The translations under genes were made by a program, and so were the position numbers. From Allorhodopirellula heiligendammensis (lineage in GTDB: Bacteria > Planctomycetota > Planctomycetia > Pirellulales > Pirellulaceae), in assembly GCF_007860105.1 (NCBI RefSeq), contig NZ_SJPU01000004.1:62001-126000 (forward strand): a stretch of 64,000 nucleotides of DNA. Reading direction: 5' to 3'. The notes below the pieces were generated by a model, which did no database searches, was not told the origin of the DNA, and worked only from the letters and a program-made list of their open reading frames with translations. Below are positions 46,301 through 53,846 of this stretch, in pieces (within the stretch, counting starts at the first letter, position 1; every line of letters starts with the position of its first letter).

Positions 46301-47097
46301 TGGAGCGGTTGTCAGAGAGTCTGGATGAAGAAATCGATCAATCCACCCCTGACCGCTCCGGTCCAACCGACGCGCAGCAGCAAGACCAACAGAACGGACA
46401 ACCCAGCGACGACGGGGCGACGCAGCCAGGGGGTGAGCCGTCGGGCCAACCCAGCGAGGCTGGACAGCGTCAGGCCACTGCGGGGCAACAGCCTCAGCCA
46501 GGTGAAGCCTCGGACAGCGGTGAGCGACAACCGCCAGGCGATAACCAACCACCGGGTCAAGCTCGAGGGCAAGAGCAAGGGCAAGGAAGCGGTCAGACGC
46601 CTGGCGACCCCGCCGAAACATCGCCGGCGGCGCAGCGCGGAAATGGTGGGGGCAGTGAAAATCGATCCCAGGGAGAAAACGAGGCACGCCCTAACTCCGA
46701 AGGTCGTGGCGAAGGTGGAGCGTTGAGCCAGTACGCAGCCAACACGCCGGGCGGGTCGCCGCTAACGGGAGATGGATTCCAAGACTGGTCTGATCGCTTA
46801 CGGGACGTCGAGGAGATGGTTGATGATCCAGAGCTCCGTTCGCAGGCGGCTCGCATTCGTGATCGAGCGCGAGAGGTTCGTCTCGATTTTCGTCGACATT
46901 CCCAAGAGCCGCAGTGGTCCACCGTCGAGAAAATGATTGCTGAACCGCTGCGGGAACTGAAGCGAGATGTCGCCGAGGAATTGGTCCGGCGTTCGGCAGA
47001 GAAACACGCGCCAGTCCCGATTGATCGGGATCCCGTGCCCGCCGAGTTTACCGAAGCGGTGCGGCAGTACTACGAGAGCCTGGGGAGCGGGAACTAA
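43387..47097 (+). CDS. Giant DUF4175-like coiled-coil membrane protein
   Basis: ATG 43387 is the likely start; the frame is open further upstream but that overlaps the vWA gene. The product has 1236 residues. Three membrane helices are seen (about 24-42, 53-72 and 141-160). An outside part with beta domains follows to about residue 500. A Gln/Glu-rich coiled coil then runs to about 985 (LKRLREQQQDLLRETDEL). A disordered Gly/Pro/Gln/Ser-rich tract occupies about 990-1120, and a short helical C-terminal domain ends the protein. The arrangement resembles DUF4175 proteins found in these operons. The function is unknown; a long membrane-anchored scaffold is plausible. The stop shares one base with the next start (TAATG). 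Confidence 0.87.
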   Translation: MHDKLLNRINAVTRRLRAVRRWQLGAIVAFTGALIGIALLSYAESHQRSGTELALGLLIGTGILFIIVALLARSSYRNPRQVASQIESRYPDLDQRLLTALSQTEDKQQPLGYLQQRVFKEVRDHARSHAWGDVVPERRLKWSRILGIGATGIWAVVLGLLMTSHPAQQSQAVASRIEPVWKVVVEPGNTEVERGSSLVITARFSGLKTDTVPSEAELICTAADGSERRIAMKRNLADPVVGGFLASVDQELTYQIEGVDWQSERYQVDVFEFPAVVRSDAYLDYPEYTGLADKRVEDTVRVSAVEGTRVKWICFVNKPESRGELVAKDGERITLHSDADNPGALSAEIDLQETERFTVKLIDNEGRENKHPPELIARVLANRPPDLKLAVARDVSVSPLEELPIAAEVRDDFGVTQIGLTYLFADQPPQDVTLAESIGRGEKKQVDHLVEFERLGAEPDQLLSYHFWADDIGPDGQPRRTQSDLYFAEVRPFEEIYREGEPPPGGQSPQSQQASQSSQNAEQAQELAELQKEIINATWTVVRREGNNPPTKDFSSDVLLLMESQAQAIEMLEDLAETIQDPQSEGFVDLVRKHMQTAMAKLTAAEADDVPEPLAPAMVAEQAAYGALLNLRSREFEVVQSQQQQQQSSSSSSAQQRQQQLDELELEQDENRYETQQQAQETQVQEEQREVRQVLNRLRELARRQEDLNKQLAQLQSALEQADTEQEREEVERQLKRLREQQQDLLRETDELAERMQQPENQETMQEASEKLEQTRENVRQAAEALQQSDAAEALTSGKRAEREFEEMRDEFRQRAAGEFNDSVREMRNEAQELSQQQEQLAEQMQEVDQNDQPGLRSGDIREQILDTLEDQEERLGELLQQMQETVEEAELAEPLLAQKLYDSYRRTKQRQIEERLQGTSELLDRGFDPQAREFQREAGEGIEELRKDLEDAAESVLGDETEALQRALGELERLSESLDEEIDQSTPDRSGPTDAQQQDQQNGQPSDDGATQPGGEPSGQPSEAGQRQATAGQQPQPGEASDSGERQPPGDNQPPGQARGQEQGQGSGQTPGDPAETSPAAQRGNGGGSENRSQGENEARPNSEGRGEGGALSQYAANTPGGSPLTGDGFQDWSDRLRDVEEMVDDPELRSQAARIRDRAREVRLDFRRHSQEPQWSTVEKMIAEPLRELKRDVAEELVRRSAEKHAPVPIDRDPVPAEFTEAVRQYYESLGSGN

Positions 47098-49610
47098 TGG
47101 CCGTGCCGTTCTCGACTTGGGTCACGACTGCCCTGGCTGCCACTGCGGAAGCCGAACCGGGCCAACTGCTATGGGGGGCACCAGGGTGGGCTGTCCCGGC
47201 AGCCGCGATTGTCGCGGTGCTCGCGTCGTTGATCCTCTGGAATTACGCTCACCGGAATACCACGGCATCCATTCGTGTAGTCGCCGGGTTGCTCAAGCTG
47301 GCGGCAGTCATTTTGTTGGCGGTGTGTTTGCTACAGCCGCTGCGTAGCGGCACACGGCCGCGACCGCACGCCAATGTCCTACCAGTTCTGGTTGACAATA
47401 GCCAAAGCATGCGGCTGAAACCAACCGGCAGCAATCAAACACGTAGCGAGAAGGTGGCAGACTTGCTCCACGATGATGCTCCGTGGCGGGTCCGGCTTGC
47501 GCAGACGTTCGATGTCCGCACGTACGCTTTCGACGCCCGGTTGGAGGCGATCGATCACCCCTCCGAATTGGCGGCCGATGGCTATGTGTCGTCGCTTTTC
47601 GGCAGTCTCAATAACCTGTCCGAACGGTTTGCGGATCGGCCGGTCGGCGGCGTGCTGCTGTTCACCGATGGGAACATGACGGATGCTCCACCGCCTGACT
47701 TTGACTGGAGTCAACTGGGGTTCCCAATCTACGCCGTGCTTCCCAAGCAGGACGAGGAAGTACGCGACTTGCGGATCGCGAACGTCAGTGCCGCGCAGAC
47801 CGATTTTGAATCGGCCCCGCTGACAGTGCGAGTTGACGTTGATGCCTCAGCGTTTGGTGCAAGCGAAGCCATCGTCCAGCTCCGGGACGCTACGACGAAC
47901 AAAGTGATTGAAGAACAGACTGTCACTACGACGACCGAGGTCGAAACGCAGGAAGTCCGCTTCCGGTTTCGCCCCGAGTCGAGCGGACTGCAGTTTTTTA
48001 CGGTCAACGTTTTTCGCGAGTCGGATCGAGGAACGCTTGAGCAGCCCATTTCCCCTCCGTCGGGCAATCCAGAATCTGCGGTGGACGCCGAGCTGCCGCG
48101 TGAGGACGGAACTCAGCCGGACAAACGCGTCCCTGCCCAACTCTCAGCGATCGACTCTGATGAGGCAACGCTTGTTAACAACCGGCAAATTGTAGCCGTG
48201 AATCGCGCATCAGGCCCCTACCGCGTCCTGTATGTTGCCGGCCGTCCCAATTGGGAGTTCAAATTCATCCGCCGCGCTCTCCAAGAAGACGCTGAGGTCC
48301 AGCTCGTTGGTTTACTACGGATTGCGAACAGGGAAGCCAAATTTAGCTTTCGCGATCGTGGCGTGAACGAAACCAATCCACTGTTTGCGGGCCTGGGCTC
48401 CGACGCCGAAGACGCTGCGGCTCAGTACGACGAACCGGTCATCTTGCGATTGGGCGTCAACGAATCCGAGGAACTCAGCGATGGGTTTCCTGAGTCCGCA
48501 GAAGAGTTATTCGCCTATCACGGTGTGATCTTGGACGACATCGACCCGGAATTCTTCACGCAAGATCAGATGTTGCTGCTGCGTCAATTCGTTGCGACTC
48601 GAGGTGGCGGGCTGTTGATGTTGGGCGGACAAGAGATGTTTGCTGACAAGCGATTCGGTGACACGCCATTGGGCGAGTTGTCACCGGTCTACGCTGCCCG
48701 CGGTACGACGCGTGGACGCTCGGGCGCCTTTCGGCTCGCCTTCACGCGTGAAGGCATGTTGCAACCGTGGGTTCGCCTTCGTGACAACGAGTCCGCCGAG
48801 CGACAACGGATCGAAGCGATGCCGCCATTTACGACACTTAATTTGGTCGGGGACGTGAAGCCCGGCGCCTCCGCACTCGCGACAGTCGAATCCACCGACG
48901 GGCAATCGGCTCCAGCCCTAGTCGCTCACCGTTTCGGGAAAGGTCGCGCTGCCGCCATTCCCGTTGCGGACCTGTGGCGATGGTCAATGCACCGCGAAGC
49001 TCGCGACCGCGATGACCCCGCGCAAGCCTGGCGACAGATCACGCACTGGCTCGTCAATGAAGTTCCTAAGCGTGCAGAAGTCCGCATTGAGGCAAGCCGC
49101 GACCCCAGTCAGCCGGTGAGGATCATTGCCACCGCCCGCGACGAACACTATCTCCCGCTAGACAATGCGACGGTGGAGCTAGAGATCACGCCCCTTAATG
49201 GCGATCCATTCAAGATCGCAGCGCGAGCCAACGACTCGGCGGCTGGTGAATACACCGCGACGTATTGGTCGCGCGAACCAGGCGGTTATCGCGTCGTCGC
49301 AAATCTGAAAGCTGCGGATGGGAGCCCCATCGGCTCCGCAACTGCAGGTTGGACGGCTCAGTCCAATGCGGCCGAATTCCGCGACTTGCAGCTCAATCGC
49401 GAATTGCTGGAGAGGATAACGAGCCAATCCGGTGGGGAAATCATACGCGATGACCGTCTGGACCAGTTCGCCAGCGAGCTACCCGAGAAAAAAGTCCCTG
49501 TAACCGAGGCCATCGTCTACCCCATATGGCACCACCCTTGGGTCATGCTAGTCGCGATGCTGTGCTTGTGCTGCGAATGGGGCCTCCGGCGATGGAAGGG
49601 ATTGGCATGA
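47097..49610 (+). CDS. Membrane protein with vWA and glutamine amidotransferase-like domains
   Basis: The product has 837 residues. Two N-terminal helices (about 23-45 and 60-80) are followed by a vWA-like domain (LPVLVDNSQSMRL, LLFTDGNMTD), a beta domain, then a class I GATase-like region (PYRVLYVAGRPNWEFKFIRR and FVATRGGGLLMLGGQEMFAD). A C-terminal helix (about 813-830, WVMLVAMLCLCCEWGLRRW) anchors the end. It lacks an evident catalytic Cys in the usual GATase elbow, so the domain is probably structural or binding. It overlaps the previous stop by one base. The gene for a secreted caspase-fold protein follows after 245 bases. Confidence 0.9.
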   Translation: MAVPFSTWVTTALAATAEAEPGQLLWGAPGWAVPAAAIVAVLASLILWNYAHRNTTASIRVVAGLLKLAAVILLAVCLLQPLRSGTRPRPHANVLPVLVDNSQSMRLKPTGSNQTRSEKVADLLHDDAPWRVRLAQTFDVRTYAFDARLEAIDHPSELAADGYVSSLFGSLNNLSERFADRPVGGVLLFTDGNMTDAPPPDFDWSQLGFPIYAVLPKQDEEVRDLRIANVSAAQTDFESAPLTVRVDVDASAFGASEAIVQLRDATTNKVIEEQTVTTTTEVETQEVRFRFRPESSGLQFFTVNVFRESDRGTLEQPISPPSGNPESAVDAELPREDGTQPDKRVPAQLSAIDSDEATLVNNRQIVAVNRASGPYRVLYVAGRPNWEFKFIRRALQEDAEVQLVGLLRIANREAKFSFRDRGVNETNPLFAGLGSDAEDAAAQYDEPVILRLGVNESEELSDGFPESAEELFAYHGVILDDIDPEFFTQDQMLLLRQFVATRGGGLLMLGGQEMFADKRFGDTPLGELSPVYAARGTTRGRSGAFRLAFTREGMLQPWVRLRDNESAERQRIEAMPPFTTLNLVGDVKPGASALATVESTDGQSAPALVAHRFGKGRAAAIPVADLWRWSMHREARDRDDPAQAWRQITHWLVNEVPKRAEVRIEASRDPSQPVRIIATARDEHYLPLDNATVELEITPLNGDPFKIAARANDSAAGEYTATYWSREPGGYRVVANLKAADGSPIGSATAGWTAQSNAAEFRDLQLNRELLERITSQSGGEIIRDDRLDQFASELPEKKVPVTEAIVYPIWHHPWVMLVAMLCLCCEWGLRRWKGLA

Positions 49611-49855
49611 TCTCCGTACTTCACCCGCCCAGCCAATCAGGGTCGAAATACCGCAATCTTCCCACAAACCCACGGCACGTCGAAAGAGTCGGCAGGTTTT
49701 ACCTCCAGTCCTGTGGATACTTCTCGTCCCGAGGAAAAAACCTGAGGCGGCCGTTAACCGGCTAGTTGATTGATACCCATCATATTTCCTTCATCAGCGT
49801 TGCAATTATTCACTCCTCGACGCCCATGATCGACTAATACTTGGACACTCGATTC

Positions 49856-50911
49856 ATGCATACCAAACCCGCCGCCCACCACCCCGCCATGCGCCGTGCC
49901 ATCTCCATACACAGCCTCACGCTGCTCACTACGTTCTGCCTACTCACATTTACTTACCGAGCTGATGCCGCTGAAACGGAACAAACGCCAGCCGTACCCC
50001 AAGCCGACATGGTCATCGTCGTGGGCGCATCCGGCACGCCTGAATACGGCGAACAATTTTCCGATTGGGCCGCCACCTGGCGTGAAGTATCCGAGAACGC
50101 GGCCGCATCGACAATCACGATCGGTGAATCCGGTTTTGATGATTCGGACGACCGAACTTTATTGCATGAAACGATGAAAACCGCGTCCACTCAATCGGAT
50201 CAACCCCTCTGGGTAGTACTCATCGGTCACGGAACGTTCTCGCAGAACACTGCCAAGTTCAACCTCCGCGGCCCCGATGTGTCCGCCGCTGATTTTGCCT
50301 TGTGGCTGCAAGACGCCCAACGCCCCGTGGTCATTATCAACTGCGCGTCGTCCAGTGGTCCGTTTATCAATCAACTTTCAGGTCCGAACCGGATCATCGT
50401 CACCGCGACCAAGAGCGGCACCGAGCAGAACTTTGCTCGCTTCGGCGAATTCATTGCCAAAGCGATTGCTTCACCAGACTCCGACTTGGACCATGACGAC
50501 GAGGTATCAATCCAAGAAGCGTTTCTAAGAGCGAGTGCCGAAACCCAACAGTTCTATAAAACCGCTGGCCGAATCAGCACTGAACACGCCCTGATCGATG
50601 ACAACGCCGACGCCCGTGGCACGCCCGCTACGATGTTCCGCGGCACCCGCCCCATCGCCAAAGCCAAAGACAATACACCTCTGGATGGCCGCGCCGCATC
50701 TCGCCAAACCCTTGCCCCCTCCAACACCAGACTCCCCTTTACCCAGTCCGAATTAGCGCAGCGCGACGACCTGGAGGCTCAACTTGAGCAGCTACGTCAA
50801 CAAAAACTCACTCTCGACGCCGCCGCCTACCGAGCCAAACTCGAACCGGTGATGATCCAATTAGCAAAGCTCTATCAAGCCGCTGAACAGCGTCGCAACG
50901 ATCACCAGTGA
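49856..50911 (+). CDS. Secreted caspase-fold (C13/C14-like) protein
   Basis: I use ATG 49856; ATG 49889 and TTG 49841 are alternatives. The product has 351 residues with a signal peptide (LTLLTTFCLLTFTYRADAAE). The caspase-hemoglobinase fold is suggested by the ordered pair VVLIGHGTFSQ (H125) and VIINCASSSGPF (C163), followed by NRIIVTATKSGTEQNFARFG and a Ca-binding-like DLDHDDEVS. The C-terminal 60 residues form a coiled coil (DDLEAQLEQLRQQKL). It probably acts in the periplasm as a cysteine peptidase, perhaps cutting products of this operon. It ends the MoxR gene run. The peptidase activity is inferred from the dyad only. Confidence 0.82.
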   Translation: MHTKPAAHHPAMRRAISIHSLTLLTTFCLLTFTYRADAAETEQTPAVPQADMVIVVGASGTPEYGEQFSDWAATWREVSENAAASTITIGESGFDDSDDRTLLHETMKTASTQSDQPLWVVLIGHGTFSQNTAKFNLRGPDVSAADFALWLQDAQRPVVIINCASSSGPFINQLSGPNRIIVTATKSGTEQNFARFGEFIAKAIASPDSDLDHDDEVSIQEAFLRASAETQQFYKTAGRISTEHALIDDNADARGTPATMFRGTRPIAKAKDNTPLDGRAASRQTLAPSNTRLPFTQSELAQRDDLEAQLEQLRQQKLTLDAAAYRAKLEPVMIQLAKLYQAAEQRRNDHQ

Positions 50912-51330
50912 ACTCCACCACAACTTTCTTTTTAAGCGAGCCATTGGAGGATCCAAGCATCCTCATTGCCGAACACACCGCCGCCGAGCATGGTGAGGTA
51001 GATAACGTTGACGCCGGTGCGGGATGCATTGAGGACTGCGGCGAGCAGCGTGGCTTCGTAAGCGGCGTCGAGAATTAGCTTGGCGAAGTCCGTCCACACT
51101 TCCGTCCGTTGGTGGCCGTATGTGTTGTAACTGCACTCTGATACTTCCGCCAAAGTCTAACGTGGGCCAGGCACTCGGTCGGCGGCACGGGCGGAGCTGG
51201 ACCAACCGTTTACCGATTCATGGGACACCATGGGTTGGCAACCGAGAACGAGGTACTCGGAAGACTGGAACCGCTGCGCCAAGTGGGCATCGAACGGGCC
51301 TACGGGAAGATGCCCGCAAACCACCACCAG
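50912..51330. other. Stretch without an intact gene
   Basis: It lies between the secreted caspase-fold gene and the small unknown gene. Apart from the remnant at 50932-51153, translation of 51154-51330 in the three minus frames gives no further protein-like segment. A plus-strand frame from 51220 overlaps the small unknown gene and has no support. Confidence 0.4.
50932..51153 (-). pseudogene. Remnant of a larger gene (C-terminal fragment, GGGVFGN motif)
   Basis: The frame encodes about 73 residues with a strongly protein-like sequence (TYGHQRTEVWTDFAKLILDA, then YLTMLGGGVFGNEDAWI), but it is cut upstream by a TAG directly before its TTG codon. No start or ribosome site is visible. The sequence reads like the C-terminal end of a longer conserved protein whose N-terminal part is gone. 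I do not recognise the family with certainty. Confidence 0.45.
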
Positions 51331-51675
51331 TCAGAAATCGTTTCGTCTTGGCCTGGACAAGTCATCGGCCAGCACCTTACCGGTGCGATCGTCCACGCGG
51401 TGGAGGCGAGTGACTTCTCCGAGGGCGCCACCACCCGATTTCAGAGACACTAACCAGTAAGGATCAGCAGGCACATTGGCGGCTACCATTGATCGAAGGA
51501 CATCGAGATCGTGGACACCGTTTTCGCTGTAAAGCTTTGAATAAAACTCTCTCTCCCGGCGAATCTTCTCCTCGTCAAAGAACACCGCGGAACATTTGGT
51601 GCCAGGCAAAACGTCTCCGAAGTGTTCAATGACGATCATGATTGCCGCCTTTTGGTCGATTTCTCGTTTCCTCAA
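51331..51675 (-). CDS. Small protein of unknown function
   Basis: The product has 114 residues. The start is TTG at 51675, supported by GGGAG (minus strand, 51682-51686) six bases upstream. The sequence has a normal soluble-protein composition (AAIMIVIEHFGDVLPGTKCS, FFDEEKIRREREFYSKLYSE, DPYWLVSLKSGGGALGEVTR). The C-terminal part looks beta-rich and the middle is helical. I recognise no family. It stands between a gene remnant and hmp, in a segment that may have been rearranged. The coding call rests on the ribosome site and composition. Confidence 0.55.
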   Translation of the reverse strand: MRKREIDQKAAIMIVIEHFGDVLPGTKCSAVFFDEEKIRREREFYSKLYSENGVHDLDVLRSMVAANVPADPYWLVSLKSGGGALGEVTRLHRVDDRTGKVLADDLSRPRRNDF

Positions 51676-51681
51676 CTCGTG

Positions 51682-51686
51682 CTCCC
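51682..51686 (-). promoter_or_regulatory. Ribosome binding site fixing a TTG start
   Basis: GGGAG on the minus strand lies six bases before the TTG at 51675. This is the main support for the start of the small unknown gene. Confidence 0.5.
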
Positions 51687-51865
51687 TTACCGTTAATATT
51701 AGGTCACTCGAAAATTGAGGCCTGTTGCAGCACCGGTACCCCCTGGCAGTCTACGTCACTCGGGTAGTCGGCGCGAGATGTTTGAAGCTCAATTGCGACA
51801 CCGGGCTAGGTAATTCTGTAGCAAGCGAACCGAAGTATAGCGATTCTGATGTCGCCGCCGCGAAC

Positions 51866-53098
51866 TCAAACAGGACACGATAGTTCTTCTTTCGGTCCGA
51901 AGAACTCGTAACGAACGCGATGCTCGTCGACCCCGAGTTCGCGTAAGCAAGCATGGATGTTCTGCATGAACGGTTTGGGTCCACAGAAATAAAACTCCGC
52001 CTCAGCGTAGGGCGTCCATTGACGCAGCAGGTCCGTGGTGACAAAACCAGTCCCGTCGCATCGGCCATTCTCCAGATCACCGTCGAGGGGCGCGTCGTAG
52101 AGCACCTTAGTGTGCATGTTCGAACTGAGTGACTGCAAGCTCTTGATCTCGTCGGCAAAGGCATGCACAGTGCTATTGCGAGCAGCTTGGAGGAAGTACA
52201 CCGGAGAATCTGGATGGGCGTGCACAATCGACTTGGCCATCGACAGCAGCGGTGTTACTCCAATTCCTCCGGCGAGTAGCACGATGGGGCGTCCATTGGA
52301 TTTCTCCAGATCCACAGTAAATTCGCCGCAAGGTGGCCCGACTTTCAGTCGATGACCTTCTTCAACCTCATCATGCAGATGACTGGAAATTAAACCATCG
52401 GGCGCCTCAGGATGTAGCCTCGTTTCACGTTTGACACTGATCCGAAAGTGATCGACGCCTGGCCGATCCGACAGGCTGTAGTTGCGAGGAGACGTGGGTG
52501 TGACAGGATGGTCGATGTGAACCGTAATGTATTGCCCCGGTCGAAAGGGTGGCAGTGGCCCTTGGTCCTCAGGACGCAAATAGAACGAAGTCACAACATC
52601 GCTCTCGGGAATCTTGCGATCGACCACGAAGGTGCGGTAGCCATTCCAGCCTCCAGGGGCGGATTCTTGTTCTTCGTAGATCGAACCCTCTCGCCCAATA
52701 AAAATATCGGCCAGAAAACCATAGGCCTCCGCGACTGCTGCGATAATCTCATCGGTCGCTGCATCGCCCATCACGTCCTTGATCGCCGCCAGTAGGTGCT
52801 TGCCCACGATCGGGTAATGCTCTGGCTTGATGCCGAGCGAGCAATGCTTCTGCGCGATCAACTCCACCGCTGGCATCAGCACGGCAGGATTGTCGATATG
52901 GGTAAAGTAAGCACAAATTGCACCGGCCAATGCCTTCTGCTGCCCACCGGAGTGTTGGTGGGCTTGATTGAAGAATGACTGCACGTCGGGGTCGCCTTCA
53001 AACATCCGCAGATAAAACCGCGTCGTGATGGCCTCCGCGTTCGCGGCCACTACCGGGGTGATTTCCTTAACAATTTGGATAGTTTTTTCGCTCAGCAT
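51866..53098 (-). CDS. hmp: Flavohemoprotein, nitric oxide dioxygenase
   Basis: The start is ATG 53098, where the globin domain begins; the frame is open upstream but that part is not protein-like. The product has 410 residues, the normal Hmp length. The globin domain has Y29, Q53 and proximal H85, the same numbers as in E. coli Hmp. The FAD domain has RNYSLS, and the NAD(P)H domain has [11 protein letters not shown] and FYFCGP. The enzyme converts NO to nitrate with O2 and NAD(P)H in the cytoplasm. It is divergent from a DUF3565 gene, and repeats upstream suggest regulated expression. Confidence 0.97.
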   Translation of the reverse strand: MLSEKTIQIVKEITPVVAANAEAITTRFYLRMFEGDPDVQSFFNQAHQHSGGQQKALAGAICAYFTHIDNPAVLMPAVELIAQKHCSLGIKPEHYPIVGKHLLAAIKDVMGDAATDEIIAAVAEAYGFLADIFIGREGSIYEEQESAPGGWNGYRTFVVDRKIPESDVVTSFYLRPEDQGPLPPFRPGQYITVHIDHPVTPTSPRNYSLSDRPGVDHFRISVKRETRLHPEAPDGLISSHLHDEVEEGHRLKVGPPCGEFTVDLEKSNGRPIVLLAGGIGVTPLLSMAKSIVHAHPDSPVYFLQAARNSTVHAFADEIKSLQSLSSNMHTKVLYDAPLDGDLENGRCDGTGFVTTDLLRQWTPYAEAEFYFCGPKPFMQNIHACLRELGVDEHRVRYEFFGPKEELSCPV

Positions 53099-53440
53099 TG
53101 CGTCCAGTGTCCTTGTACCTGAAATGTAGTGAAACCGCATATCTGCACACAAAGGTACACGTTCTGTCCTGCACGTCAAGGTGCATGTTGCGACCGAGCG
53201 GAAGTTGACTCCTGGTTGAACACCTAGAAAGTATTGGTTGAAACGCGACATACTCACCCCGTACAGCACCGCCAACGCGGACCGCAGGCACGGGTTTGGT
53301 TTGTGGGTGATGCATGGGAGCGTCCGCGTGGGCCCGCAGGATGATGGTTCCGCGATTGCACCAGCCGGTCCTCAATGATTTAAACTGCTAACTCATCCAC
53401 AACGACGGCGCGTCCCATTTCAGGAGAGCATTCGATTTTT
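53099..53440. promoter_or_regulatory. hmp / DUF3565 divergent regulatory region with repeats
   Basis: Three repeat elements are visible. TGCAC-GTCAAG-GTGCA (53170-53185) is an exact inverted repeat. A related copy (TGCACACAAAGGTACACG) starts at 53144, 26 bases away, matching the other at 13 of 18 positions. TGGTTGAA occurs twice as a direct repeat (53213-53220 and 53235-53242), 22 bases apart, about two helix turns. These lie 46-144 bases before the hmp start and could bind a nitrosative-stress regulator. No canonical NsrR or NorR site is recognised. Confidence 0.4.
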
Positions 53441-53653
53441 ATGGACCAACCCATCTCGGGATACCATTGCGACGACGAACAACATTGGGTTGCTGAACTC
53501 GCTTGCGGGCACAACCAGCATGTGCGCCACAATCCGCCTTGGATGAGTCGCCCTTGGGTGACTACTCTTGAGGGTCGTCAATCGATGATCGGACAACTGC
53601 TGCAGTGCAAAAAATGCGATGAGCAGGCCCCACCTGATCGCGATCGCACTTAA
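53441..53653 (+). CDS. DUF3565 small protein
   Basis: The product has 70 residues. ATG 53441 follows an AGGAG about 16 bases upstream. The sequence fits DUF3565: YHCDDEQHWVAELACGHNQH, VRHNPPW and LLQCKKCDE. The C-x-H and paired Cys (CKKC) suggest a small zinc ribbon. The family often accompanies genes for redox or NO stress, and here it is divergent from hmp. Its function is unknown. Confidence 0.88.
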   Translation: MDQPISGYHCDDEQHWVAELACGHNQHVRHNPPWMSRPWVTTLEGRQSMIGQLLQCKKCDEQAPPDRDRT

Positions 53654-53846
53654 AGCACATACCAACCATCGAAGTTGCGATTCCCGCGCAAGCGTGGGTC
53701 GCTTTATGAAGCAAACTTTGGGATAAAGGGAGATAGATCATCGCGTGAACGGCAACCTGCTGCTGTGGATCCGACGGACTTTCACGGCGGCAGGACGACG
53801 CCAATACGGGAATGAGCAATTGCTCGACTAATGTCATTTCCTCTAT

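Noticed and set aside
45845-46687. 280-codon minus-strand frame within the giant coiled-coil gene
   Set aside because: It mirrors the low-complexity Gln/Gly/Pro coding tract; composition is extreme in Pro and Arg and there is no family likeness or ribosome site.
51220-51453. Plus-strand frame of 77 codons opposite the small unknown gene
   Set aside because: No ribosome site or family likeness; the minus-strand frame has both a good ribosome site and a more natural composition.
53099-53275. 59-residue N-terminal extension of Hmp
   Set aside because: The Hmp globin numbering (Y29, Q53, H85) fits exactly from ATG 53098 and the extension contains the regulatory repeats.
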